This document shows positions 57,628 to 64,000 of a stretch of 64,000 nucleotides of DNA, one piece after another. Position 1 is the first letter of the stretch. The number at the start of each line of letters is the position of its first letter. Source of the stretch: Microbacteriaceae bacterium (GTDB taxonomy: Bacteria > Actinomycetota > Actinomycetes > Actinomycetales > Microbacteriaceae); assembly GCA_031177985.1 (NCBI GenBank), contig JAPSJW010000005.1, positions 124,001-188,000 of the forward strand. The letters run 5' to 3'. The position numbers were made by a program, and so were the translations under genes. A model generated the notes under the pieces. It was given only the letters and a program-made list of their open reading frames with translations. It searched no databases and was not told the DNA's origin.

Positions 57628-59171
57628 CCGCCGAGCGCCGGCCGCACCGCGACGGTCACAGGGCTTCTCCTCCGCGAGTGCTGAGCGTCGCGGGCACCGA
57701 TCCGACCGGCGGTGCGGGCATCCAGGCCGACCTGAAGAGCATCGCGGCGAACGGCGGTTACGGAATGGCGGTGACCACGGCCCTGGTCGCCCAGAACACG
57801 TGCGGTGTACGCAGCATCCACATTCCGCCGGTGTCCTTCCTCGCCGAGCAGTTGCACGCCGTCAGCGAGGATGTCGCGATCGACGCCGTGAAGATCGGGA
57901 TGCTGTTCGACGAGGAGGTGATCGCGACCGTCCGGAAGTGGCTGATCGAGACGCGCCCGGCCGTGATCGTGCTCGACCCGGTCATGGTCGCCACGAGCGG
58001 AGACCGGCTCCTCAACGAGCGCGCGGAGGCCGCCTTGCGCGACCTCCTCCCCGTGGTCGATCTCGTCACCCCGAACCGGCTCGAACTCTCCGCCCTGCTC
58101 GGCGAGGAGGATGCGCAGTCTTGGGAGGAAGCCCTCGAGCAGGCCAGGCGGCTCTCGGCCGAGCACGGCGTCTCGGTGCTCGCGAAAGGCGGTCACTTCG
58201 ACACCGACCTCGCGTTCGATGCGCTCGTCGACGTCGGCTCGGGCACGGTGACCGAGTTCTCGACCCCGCGTGTGCGCACCCGCAACACCCACGGAACGGG
58301 GTGCTCGCTCTCCTCCGCCGTGGCCACCCTGCGCGTTCGCCACGGCGCATGGCAGCCGGCGATCGAGGAGGGCAAGGAATGGCTCACCGAGAGCCTGCGC
58401 GCCGCCGACGACCTTCGGGTCGGGCAGGGGAACGGCCCGGTCTCACACTTCGCGACCCTCTGGCGGCAGGCGAGCCCTGCCGTGTCGGCCCGGAGCGTCG
58501 CTGAGGAGTGGTGGAGCGACATCGCGCCCATCCGCACCGCCACCGACGACCTGTCTTTTCTGCGCGGACTCGCGTCGGGCGACCTCGCGCACGAGCAGTT
58601 CACCTGGTACCTGGCCCAGGACGCCCTCTACCTGCGCGACTATTCGCGCGTTCTCGCTCTCGCGAGCGCACTCGCCCCCGACCCGGAGGAGCAGACGTTC
58701 TGGGCGACCGCCGCGTCGGGCGCGATCGCCGCAGAGCTGGAACTGCACGCTCGCTGGCTCGACCCGAAGACGATGTTCGACGCGCAGCCCAGTGACACCA
58801 CGACCGGATACCTCAACCACCTGCTCGCGCTCGCCGCGCGCGGCGACTACGGATCGCTGGTCGCAGGAGTGCTGCCCTGTTTCTGGATGTACTCGGACAT
58901 CGGCGAACGGATGCTGCCGTACGCCACCGCCGAGAACCCCTATTCCGGATGGCTCGAGACCTACGCCGACCCGGCCTTCTCCCAGGCGACTCAACGCGCC
59001 GTTCGGATAGTCACGGCTCGGGCGGCCGAGGCGCAGCCCGAGCATCGGCAACGGATGCTCGAGGCGTTCCGCAGGTCGGCGCAGCATGAGCACGACTTCT
59101 TCGCCGCACCGGCAAGCGTGAGCAGTCGCAGCAGGGATGACCTCGGTGTGCGGCATGACGTCGCACACTAG
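57624..59171 (+). CDS. thiD: Bifunctional HMP/HMP-P kinase (ThiD) fused to TenA
   Basis: This 515-residue fusion has an N-terminal HMP kinase/HMP-P kinase (about 15-280; SVAGTDPTGGAGIQADLKSI and NTHGTGCSLSSAVA). The C-terminal TenA-type domain (about 300-500; WYLAQDALYLRDYSRVLAL, LPCFWMYSDIG with the catalytic Cys) could recover HMP from degraded thiamine. The C-terminal EHDFF in place of the usual YExxFW part of TenA makes the hydrolase less typical. The start is TTG 57624, overlapping the thiE stop (TTGA). Its TAG stop shares CTAG with the stop of the convergent gene at 59168. Confidence 0.92.
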   Translation: MTAERRPHRDGHRASPPRVLSVAGTDPTGGAGIQADLKSIAANGGYGMAVTTALVAQNTCGVRSIHIPPVSFLAEQLHAVSEDVAIDAVKIGMLFDEEVIATVRKWLIETRPAVIVLDPVMVATSGDRLLNERAEAALRDLLPVVDLVTPNRLELSALLGEEDAQSWEEALEQARRLSAEHGVSVLAKGGHFDTDLAFDALVDVGSGTVTEFSTPRVRTRNTHGTGCSLSSAVATLRVRHGAWQPAIEEGKEWLTESLRAADDLRVGQGNGPVSHFATLWRQASPAVSARSVAEEWWSDIAPIRTATDDLSFLRGLASGDLAHEQFTWYLAQDALYLRDYSRVLALASALAPDPEEQTFWATAASGAIAAELELHARWLDPKTMFDAQPSDTTTGYLNHLLALAARGDYGSLVAGVLPCFWMYSDIGERMLPYATAENPYSGWLETYADPAFSQATQRAVRIVTARAAEAQPEHRQRMLEAFRRSAQHEHDFFAAPASVSSRSRDDLGVRHDVAH

Positions 59172-59211
59172 CGGTCGCTGACGAGCTCCGGAGCTTCTCT
59201 CGGGACTCGGG
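59168..59211. repeat. 44-bp direct repeat, right copy, at the end of the thiamine cassette
   Basis: This copy begins at the CTAG shared by the stop codons of thiD-tenA and the membrane gene, and matches 55951-55994 at 37 of 44 positions, including an unbroken 16-bp block. The right copy is the native coding 3' end; the left copy has no intact gene around it. Confidence 0.8.
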
Positions 59212-59464
59212 GCCAGAGCAGAGCGAGGATGACAAGGGTCGCGACCGGGATGGCGGCGGCTGTGCCGACGAGCGCTCCCAGCGGACCGGTGTGGTCCGCG
59301 CCAAAGACGTCGAACCTGTTCGTGAAGAGGAAGATGATCGGGCCGCCTGCCTCCTGCTGCTCCACGTACGAAGTGAAGATGCTGCTCAGGAGCGTGGCAA
59401 CCGCGATCACCATCGCCAGGCTCGCGAGCGCGCCCGTCGCCAGGATGATCCGAAGCACCCTCAC
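59168..59464 (-). CDS. Small two-helix membrane protein (98 aa)
   Basis: This 98-residue protein has two hydrophobic segments (about 5-27, LRIILATGALASLAMVIAVATLL, and about 65-88, ALVGTAAAIPVATLVILALLWP) and a short soluble tail REAPELVSDR. The GTG at 59464 overlaps the upstream TGA (GTGA). It is the last gene of a four-gene membrane-protein operon. Its 3' end is one copy of the 44-bp direct repeat flanking the thiamine cassette. The function is unknown. Confidence 0.82.
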   Translation of the reverse strand: MRVLRIILATGALASLAMVIAVATLLSSIFTSYVEQQEAGGPIIFLFTNRFDVFGADHTGPLGALVGTAAAIPVATLVILALLWPRVPREAPELVSDR

Positions 59465-59949
59465 CGGCGCCACCGGGCAGCCGAAAGAGCAAGCGCTCCC
59501 GCGAGGGCGGCCAGCCCGACGAAGAGCACCGGCGGCGCCAGCTGCATCATGAACGCGTACAGGAGCCAGGAGGTCTGATCCTGAATCCCCTGAGGGTTCG
59601 CCTGAGCCTGGTAGGCGGAGTAGGCCACCCACAGCGGGAGGATCGTCAGCACCGCGCCGGCCACCCACAGCGCGACGAGGTACGGGTTGCGTCGCGGGCG
59701 ATCCTCGTCGTCGGCCTCACCGGCATCCGCGTCCGGATGCTGGACGGAGGTGGGCGGCTCCGTCGCGCCCCGCACCGGCTGCTCGGCCTCGGGAGTCGCG
59801 AGCCCCTCCGTCGCGCGTCGCCGCGGCCGCAGCTCCGGCGCATCCACCGGACGAGGGTCGGACCACGCAAGCGGGGCAGGCGATGGGCCGTTGTAGCCCG
59901 GCTGGAACGCCGGGTCGAAGCGCGGGTCGACGGCCGGTCGATCGGTCAT
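59461..59949 (-). CDS. Membrane protein with N-terminal DPRFDPAFQPGY motif (162 aa)
   Basis: This 162-residue protein has an acidic, Pro-rich cytoplasmic N-terminus with VDPRFDPAFQPGYNGP (about 7-22). Two membrane helices follow (about 89-110, NPYLVALWVAGAVLTILPLW, and 133-155). It is a paralogue of the gene at 60503: the same motif, a long acidic linker, then RRNPxLxALWxAG. It starts at ATG 59949 and overlaps the next gene by GTGA. I do not recognise a named family. Confidence 0.83.
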   Translation of the reverse strand: MTDRPAVDPRFDPAFQPGYNGPSPAPLAWSDPRPVDAPELRPRRRATEGLATPEAEQPVRGATEPPTSVQHPDADAGEADDEDRPRRNPYLVALWVAGAVLTILPLWVAYSAYQAQANPQGIQDQTSWLLYAFMMQLAPPVLFVGLAALAGALALSAARWRR

Positions 59950-60515
59950 GCGGGCTCCTCATTCGGTGTGGACGTCGGCCGCCAGCGAGCGGCGCGGATG
60001 ACGAGAGCGCCGGCCAGGGCGATCATCGCGACCGACGGCGCGGCCCACGCCGCGCTCGAGACCGCTCGGACACGCGCGTAGTGCAGCGCAGCCGATTCGC
60101 CGTCGGTGACCGTCGCCGGGAAGCGGAACTCCCCATACTGAAACCCCACGGTGTTCAGGGCGACGCAGGCAGCCACGAGGATCAGGAGGGCGACCGCGGC
60201 GAGCGCAGCAGCCCAACGAGCAGCAGCCCGGCCGCGGGAGAAGGCGGCGAGCACCCCCACCGGCAGCAGCACTCCCCAGAGGATCACCGACGTATCGGCC
60301 GAGACCGAGTTGACGTCGATCCACGCGAAGTCGATGGTGGTGCCGTCGGCCAGGAGACCCGATGTCATGTGCTGCAACGGTCCGGCGTCCCGCACCGCCT
60401 CCAGTGCCCGCGATATCTCCGACCCCAAGCGGGCGGCAGCCGCGACGCCGACGGCCAGGGGCACGACGAGCATGGCGCCGGCCCCGAGCAGCAGCCACTT
60501 GTTCAGCGCTTCCAC
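59946..60515 (-). CDS. Multi-pass membrane protein in small envelope operon (189 aa)
   Basis: This 189-residue protein has four hydrophobic stretches (about 6-28, 72-90, 98-118, 150-172). A short external loop contains SGLLADGTTIDFAWIDVN. GTG 60515 lies inside the 3' end of the upstream gene (13-nt overlap), and its stop overlaps the start of the next gene (ATGA). The function is unknown; the tight coupling suggests one complex with its operon partners. Confidence 0.8.
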   Translation of the reverse strand: MEALNKWLLLGAGAMLVVPLAVGVAAAARLGSEISRALEAVRDAGPLQHMTSGLLADGTTIDFAWIDVNSVSADTSVILWGVLLPVGVLAAFSRGRAAARWAAALAAVALLILVAACVALNTVGFQYGEFRFPATVTDGESAALHYARVRAVSSAAWAAPSVAMIALAGALVIRAARWRPTSTPNEEPA

Positions 60516-60979
60516 CGCACCGCCGAGATGACGAGGGCGGCCGCGAGGCAGCCGAGGCCCGTCGTCACGAGCGGCCCGGCCAAGGCACCCATGAGGTTCG
60601 CGAGCGCCAGCGTCACGTCGTCCGTGGGCCCGAATCCGGTCGAGCCGTAGAGACCGTACTGCCAGTACGATCCCGCCACGCCGAGCACGACTGCCGCCGG
60701 ACCCGCGATCCACAGCGCGATGAGGAAGGGATTGCGCCGGCCCTCCGCTTCCTCGGGCTCGGCCTCCTCCGTCTCGTCGACACGGGCCGCATCCGCTGGG
60801 GCCGCGGGCAGCTGCTCCACCTCCGGTCGCGGCGCTACGCGCTCCCCGATGCGGTAGGTCGGCTGCTGCACCGGGAGAGCAGGCCGCCCGACCGGCGTCT
60901 TCACCGCATCCGTCGCCTGGTACCCGGGCTGGAAGGCGGGGTCGAAGCGCGGGTCGAACCGCTTCGTGTTCTCGGCCAT
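60503..60979 (-). CDS. Membrane protein with N-terminal DPRFDPAFQPGY motif (158 aa)
   Basis: This 158-residue protein starts MAENTKRFDPRFDPAFQPGY and has a Pro/Glu-rich linker (about 25-80). Two helices follow (about 85-108, NPFLIALWIAGPAAVVLGVAG, and 128-150). It is a paralogue of the 59461 gene in motif, linker and helix arrangement. It heads the four-gene operon and diverges from the gene at 61104 across 124 bp. No family is assigned. Confidence 0.84.
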   Translation of the reverse strand: MAENTKRFDPRFDPAFQPGYQATDAVKTPVGRPALPVQQPTYRIGERVAPRPEVEQLPAAPADAARVDETEEAEPEEAEGRRNPFLIALWIAGPAAVVLGVAGSYWQYGLYGSTGFGPTDDVTLALANLMGALAGPLVTTGLGCLAAALVISAVRWKR

Positions 60980-61103
60980 GCGCGGAGCCTAACCGCCGTG
61001 GACAGAAGAGTCGATGCGTAGGCTGGGGGTCTGTGCAGGTCGAGGCGCCTGCTCGCTGACCGGACGCCCCGCTGCTGGGATCTCGCCGACAGGAAGGAAT
61101 CGA

Positions 61104-61421
61104 GTGGGCACACTCAATTACGGACCCTCGGTCTCGATCCCGATCGATGATCGCACCCTCGCACATCTGCAGATGGTGCTCGTCGCGAAGCTGCGGCGAC
61201 AGGAGAGCTTCGCCTTCCACTGGACCGGGAACGGTCTGGGGAGCGCGCCTCGGGGCATGATCTGGATCTCGCCCACCTCGCAGCTCAGCCTGCAGTTCGA
61301 CGGGGACCAGCAGCATTCGATCAACCGGGAATGGGTCGAGCAGCTGATGCAGCTCTCGCACACCGCGGCCGGACTGCGAGTGCTTCCGGAGCCCGAGACC
61401 CAGACCCAGACCAGGGACTGA
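61104..61421 (+). CDS. Small conserved actinobacterial protein (DUF7882-like)
   Basis: This 105-residue protein starts with GTG (MGTLNYGPSVSIPIDDRTLAHLQ) and has KLRRQESFAFHW and SINREWVEQLMQLSHTAAGLRVLPEPE. I associate this pattern with a small family common in Microbacteriaceae, sometimes mislabelled as DNA ligase-like. The function is unknown. The GTG at 61104 has an ideal AGGAAGGA seven bases upstream. It converges with the oxidoreductase gene with a four-base gap. Confidence 0.85.
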   Translation: MGTLNYGPSVSIPIDDRTLAHLQMVLVAKLRRQESFAFHWTGNGLGSAPRGMIWISPTSQLSLQFDGDQQHSINREWVEQLMQLSHTAAGLRVLPEPETQTQTRD

Positions 61422-61425
61422 ACGG

Positions 61426-62436
61426 CTAGGCGTCGCCCACGTCGATGAGCACCTTGCCGACGGCGCCGTGCTCCACCGCGTCGTGGGCTGCGGCCGCCCG
61501 CTCGAACGGGAAACGGGTCAGCGGCAGGCCGTGCTCCTTGCCCACCTGGAGTGCGCCGTCGGCGGCGGCCTGAGCGACCGCGGCGACCGCCGCATCCTTC
61601 TGCTCCGTCGTCGTCGTGTAGGTGAGGATGAACTGCCACCGCACGTTCTTCGTCATGCTCGGGCGGATCGGGACGCTCAATGCCTCGGCGTCGGAGGCGT
61701 AGATCGCGATCGTTCCGCCCGGCTTCAGCACGGCGACATCGAGGCGCCCGTTGGCGGTGGGCGCGACCTCGGCGACGACGTCGACGCCCTCCGGGGCGAG
61801 TCTCTGCAGCTCGGCGGTCGCATCCGTCGCGCGGTAGTCGACGATCTCGTGCGCCCCGGCCAGCCGGGCGAGCTCCCCCTTCGCGGCGCCGCTCACCGTC
61901 GTGAGCACCCGCGCACCGGCCCACCGCGCCAGCTGGATGGCCGCGTGACCGACCGCGCCCGCTCCGCCGGCGACGAGCACCGTCGTGCCGTCGAGCGCGC
62001 CCGGCGCCAGTTGCGCCGGCGCGCCCTCGGCGACGGTCAGCGCGCGGTGCGCGGTCAGGGCGGGGATGCCGAGCGAGGCTCCGACGTCGAACGCGACCTC
62101 CTGGGGCAGCCGGACCGCATGCCGCACGGGCAGCACGACGTACTCCTGAGTCGTGCCTTCGGGGCGTTGCCAGGCGGCGTCCCACAGCCAGACGCGATCG
62201 CCGACCGCGAGGCTGTCGACTCCCGGGCCGACGGCGTCGACGACGCCGGCGCCATCCTGTCCCGGCACCTGCACGCCGTGCGGCTGGCTGGAGGCGCGCG
62301 CCTTCCAGTCGGTCGGGTTCACGCCTGAGACGACGACGCGCACCCGCACCTCGCCCTCACCCGGCTCCGGCAGCTCGCGCTCCTCCAGACGCAGGACGGA
62401 CGACGGGCCGGCGGAGGTGTAGACGATCGATCGCAC
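61426..62436 (-). CDS. NADPH:quinone oxidoreductase-like MDR protein
   Basis: This 336-residue zinc-independent medium-chain dehydrogenase/reductase has a GroES-like N-domain (SGVNPTDWKAR, PGQDGAGVVDAVG) and a Rossmann domain with VLVAGGAGAVGHAAIQLARWAG (about 150-172). The quinone-oxidoreductase type is indicated by the absence of the catalytic zinc Cys/His. GTG 62436 (VRSIVYTSAGPSS) lies 6 nt after GACAAT. The longer frame upstream (from 62487) is less likely, as it begins within the divergent promoter. Confidence 0.9.
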   Translation of the reverse strand: MRSIVYTSAGPSSVLRLEERELPEPGEGEVRVRVVVSGVNPTDWKARASSQPHGVQVPGQDGAGVVDAVGPGVDSLAVGDRVWLWDAAWQRPEGTTQEYVVLPVRHAVRLPQEVAFDVGASLGIPALTAHRALTVAEGAPAQLAPGALDGTTVLVAGGAGAVGHAAIQLARWAGARVLTTVSGAAKGELARLAGAHEIVDYRATDATAELQRLAPEGVDVVAEVAPTANGRLDVAVLKPGGTIAIYASDAEALSVPIRPSMTKNVRWQFILTYTTTTEQKDAAVAAVAQAAADGALQVGKEHGLPLTRFPFERAAAAHDAVEHGAVGKVLIDVGDA

Positions 62437-62521
62437 CGTCCCATTGTCACTCCCGCGCCACTCCGAAAGTCGTAACAGGACCTTCACGCGACCGCCGTGC
62501 AGTTCGTCCTACACTGCGGAA

Positions 62522-63052
62522 ATGGAGCAGGCGAACAGCACGACGGTCGTCGTCGTCGGCCCTGGGTCGACCACGGTGCTCGATGACCTCGACCGTCTTC
62601 CCAATGTCCGAGCGGCGAGCCTCGCCGAGACCCCCGACGAGTTCGCGAAGGAGTTCGTGAGCGCGGCGGGCACGTCCTACGTGCTGCACGACCGCGATCC
62701 CCTCGGCCACGTCGCGTCGGCGTGGGTCGAGTTCTTCGACGACCGGGTGACCTTCGACACCCTCGAGCTCGAGGTCGACGTGGCGCGCGAGGCGTTCCGC
62801 CGCGGTGAGGCCGAGCTGCCCGACTACTACGTCGTGCTCGAGCCCGAGACCCTGCACGGCACCTGGAAGCACTGGTGGCTCGGAGTGCTGCCGGATGCGT
62901 CGCCTAGGCGGGTGCTGCCTGCTGCGGATGCGGCATCCGTGCGTCGTCTGCTGAAGGCGCTGCCGACGGGCCGGCTGTGGCCGGACCCCGACGGCTGGCT
63001 CCCCCGCCTGCGCACCCGGGTGCCCGACCGGGTCGGCATCGCGGGGGAGTAG
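62522..63052 (+). CDS. Conserved hypothetical protein (176 aa)
   Basis: This 176-residue soluble protein has a short N-terminal strand (TTVVVVGPGSTTVLDDLDRL) and a middle domain with conserved-looking WVEFFDDRVTF, LPDYYVVLEPETLHGTWKHWWLGVL (aromatic-rich), then a basic C-terminus. It resembles small actinobacterial proteins of unknown role. The ATG at 62522 lies 6 nt after TACACT (leaderless type). It diverges from the MDR gene. Confidence 0.78.
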   Translation: MEQANSTTVVVVGPGSTTVLDDLDRLPNVRAASLAETPDEFAKEFVSAAGTSYVLHDRDPLGHVASAWVEFFDDRVTFDTLELEVDVAREAFRRGEAELPDYYVVLEPETLHGTWKHWWLGVLPDASPRRVLPAADAASVRRLLKALPTGRLWPDPDGWLPRLRTRVPDRVGIAGE

Positions 63053-63113
63053 CCCGCGGACCGGAGCCGCGAGAGCGACCCCGGCCCGCCGACGGAGGCT
63101 GCGACGCCCGCCG

Positions 63114-63731
63114 CTACTGGGCGTCTTCCCAGAGGGTGAGGGTCAGGGTGGCGGAGTAGCTGCCGGGGGCGACGTCGACCGGAGTCTTGAGGAACAGGTC
63201 AGCGTTCGCGGTCCACTGGCCGACGGTGCTGGCTGACTGGGAGTCCAGAGCCAGAGCCAGGAGCTCCTCACCAACCAGGCCTACGTTGTTCGGACCCTCG
63301 TCCAGGACGGTGTCGACCTGGTCGCCCTCGGCGACCTCGCCGTCGCCCTCTTCGGTGATCAGGTTCGGCGTCCAGCCGAGGTGACCGGCCGGAATCGTCG
63401 CCGGACCGGTGAAGTCCGAGGACTGGCCGGTCACGTACCAGAAGACCCCCTCCGGCACCTCCTCGCGGTCGTCGGTGACCGTCACCGTCGGAAGCACACC
63501 GTCGAACTGACGGATCTCCGCATCACCGGAGTCCACCTCGGTCAGCGTCGTCGAATCCGCGGCGACCTCCATGGTCAGCGCACCGACCGGGGGAAGCTCC
63601 GCGATCTCCACATTCACGTCGACCTCGTCGCCCTCGATCTCCTCGGCGATCGCCGCTCCGGCGACGCCGATGAGCAGCATGCCACCGGCAGCGCCGATGG
63701 CGGTGCGGGCGAGCAACCCTCTCGTGTTCAT
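63114..63731 (-). CDS. Secreted beta-rich protein, possibly WxL-like
   Basis: This 205-residue protein has a signal peptide (MNTRGLLARTAIGAAGGMLLIGVAGAAIAEE). The mature part is acidic and beta-rich (VDVNVEIAELPPVGALTMEV, GQSSDFTGPATIPAGHLGW) and ends VAPGSYSATLTLTLWEDAQ, like the C-terminal strand of WxL or surface-binding domains. No sortase signal is present. The ATG at 63731 has GAGAGGAA upstream. A secreted protein gene lies upstream on the same strand, cut by the right edge, so this may be a small secreted-protein locus. The WxL call is weak. Confidence 0.78.
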   Translation of the reverse strand: MNTRGLLARTAIGAAGGMLLIGVAGAAIAEEIEGDEVDVNVEIAELPPVGALTMEVAADSTTLTEVDSGDAEIRQFDGVLPTVTVTDDREEVPEGVFWYVTGQSSDFTGPATIPAGHLGWTPNLITEEGDGEVAEGDQVDTVLDEGPNNVGLVGEELLALALDSQSASTVGQWTANADLFLKTPVDVAPGSYSATLTLTLWEDAQ

Positions 63732-63807
63732 CAGTTCCTCTCCAATCCCTGATCGGCAGCCTTTGCCGGCCGATGTGCGAGCGACCCGACCTTCCGGTCG
63801 CGGGGTG

Positions 63808-63842
63808 CGGCACGGGGGAGCGAGCACCGCTCCCCCGTGCCG
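63808..63842 (-). terminator. GC-rich hairpin between two secreted-protein genes
   Basis: The arms 63808-63822 and 63828-63842 are perfect 15-bp complements (CGGCACGGGGGAGCG and complement) with a 5-nt loop. It lies just after the stop of the right-edge gene and before the secreted protein at 63731, so it is likely a terminator or attenuator, though no T-tract follows. Confidence 0.65.
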
Positions 63843-63849
63843 TCGAGTC

Positions 63850-64000
63850 TCAGCAGGTCGCCGAACGGTAGTCGATCACCTGCTCCGACGTGACCGGAGT
63901 ACCATCGACGACGGCCGTCGAGGTCACCGTGACCTGTCCGTCGGGCATCGTCTTCAGCCGCGTCGAGAAGGCGTGCGTGACGCTCTTGCCGTCGGCGATT
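63850..64000 (-). CDS. C-terminus of a predicted secreted beta-rich protein, partial at the right edge
   Basis: Only the last 50 codons are present. They read IADGKSVTHAFSTRLKTMPD, then GQVTVTSTAVVDGTPVTSEQ, ending VIDYRSATC before a TGA at 63850-63852. The strand-rich pattern and lone C-terminal Cys suggest a secreted or surface protein, perhaps related to the downstream gene. A terminator-like hairpin follows. The N-terminus lies beyond the window, so no signal peptide can be checked. Confidence 0.7.
   Translation of the reverse strand, partial: IADGKSVTHAFSTRLKTMPDGQVTVTSTAVVDGTPVTSEQVIDYRSATC

Noticed and set aside
57624-59171. Separate thiD and tenA genes
   Set aside because: The frame is continuous with no stop or internal ribosome site between domains; fusions of this order are known in Actinobacteria.

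Overview
The window is GC-rich, gene-dense DNA, most likely chromosomal, from an actinobacterium that is probably a member of the Microbacteriaceae. The evidence is the rpoB-rpoC pair with TTG starts, many GTG starts, a small DUF7882-like protein (61104-61421), a CGNR zinc-finger protein, DUF1684, DUF2254 and DUF2277 proteins, and many genes whose start codon sits 6 nt after a TANNNT hexamer (leaderless-type transcripts). I name no genus. I recognised no tRNA, rRNA, CRISPR array, transposase or phage gene.

Layout. 1-5089 (minus) is a type IV pilus operon, pilB-pilT-pilC, followed by a terminator and a prepilin gene cut by the left edge. 5294-22028 is a type VII secretion and polymorphic-toxin island. 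Reading along the minus strand from 20308 it holds a secreted protein, a FHA-bearing EccC/EssC-type ATPase, a zinc-ribbon FHA protein, three WXG100-type proteins and a 1642-residue effector. Three small genes follow in immunity position, and an Imm33-like gene converges on them. The effector carries a WXG100-like N-terminus, long Pro/Ser/Ala/Asp linkers and three recognisable toxin domains in series: a papain-fold deamidase-like domain, an Ntox15/Toxin_43 DNase-like domain and an ADP-ribosyltransferase. One downstream gene (6614-7504) is GAD-like plus DUF1851, the Tdi1 architecture known as immunity to Toxin_43 DNases. The rest of this stretch is a single-pass membrane protein, a lipoprotein and a small unknown gene.

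22143-23536 encodes two membrane proteins. 23827-31274 is rpoC and rpoB (minus). The locus is flanked by three palindromic, REP-like elements; two are diverged copies of one repeat with a compensatory base-pair change. 31818-43681 is a mixed set of short transcription units: nicotinamide riboside kinase-like and 2H phosphoesterase genes, a spermidine-synthase-like protein, a PQQ-dependent sugar dehydrogenase lipoprotein, TPR, SprT and CGNR proteins, a glycosyltransferase divergent from a TetR regulator, an Lrp/AsnC regulator divergent from DUF2000, and several DUF proteins. 43948-54671 holds a DEAD-box RNA helicase, GNAT, NUDIX, an esterase, a lipoprotein, Lhr helicase and endonuclease VIII (Nei).

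54667-55941 is an MFS exporter. 56083-59171 is a thiamine salvage cassette: TPP riboswitch, thiM, thiE and a thiD-tenA fusion. It lies between two 44-bp direct repeats, one of which is the 3' end of the neighbouring membrane-protein gene, which suggests insertion of the cassette. 59168-60979 is a four-gene operon of small membrane proteins, two of them paralogues sharing an N-terminal DPRFDPAFQPGY motif. The window ends with a quinone-oxidoreductase-like gene, a conserved hypothetical, and two secreted-protein genes (minus), the last cut by the right edge.
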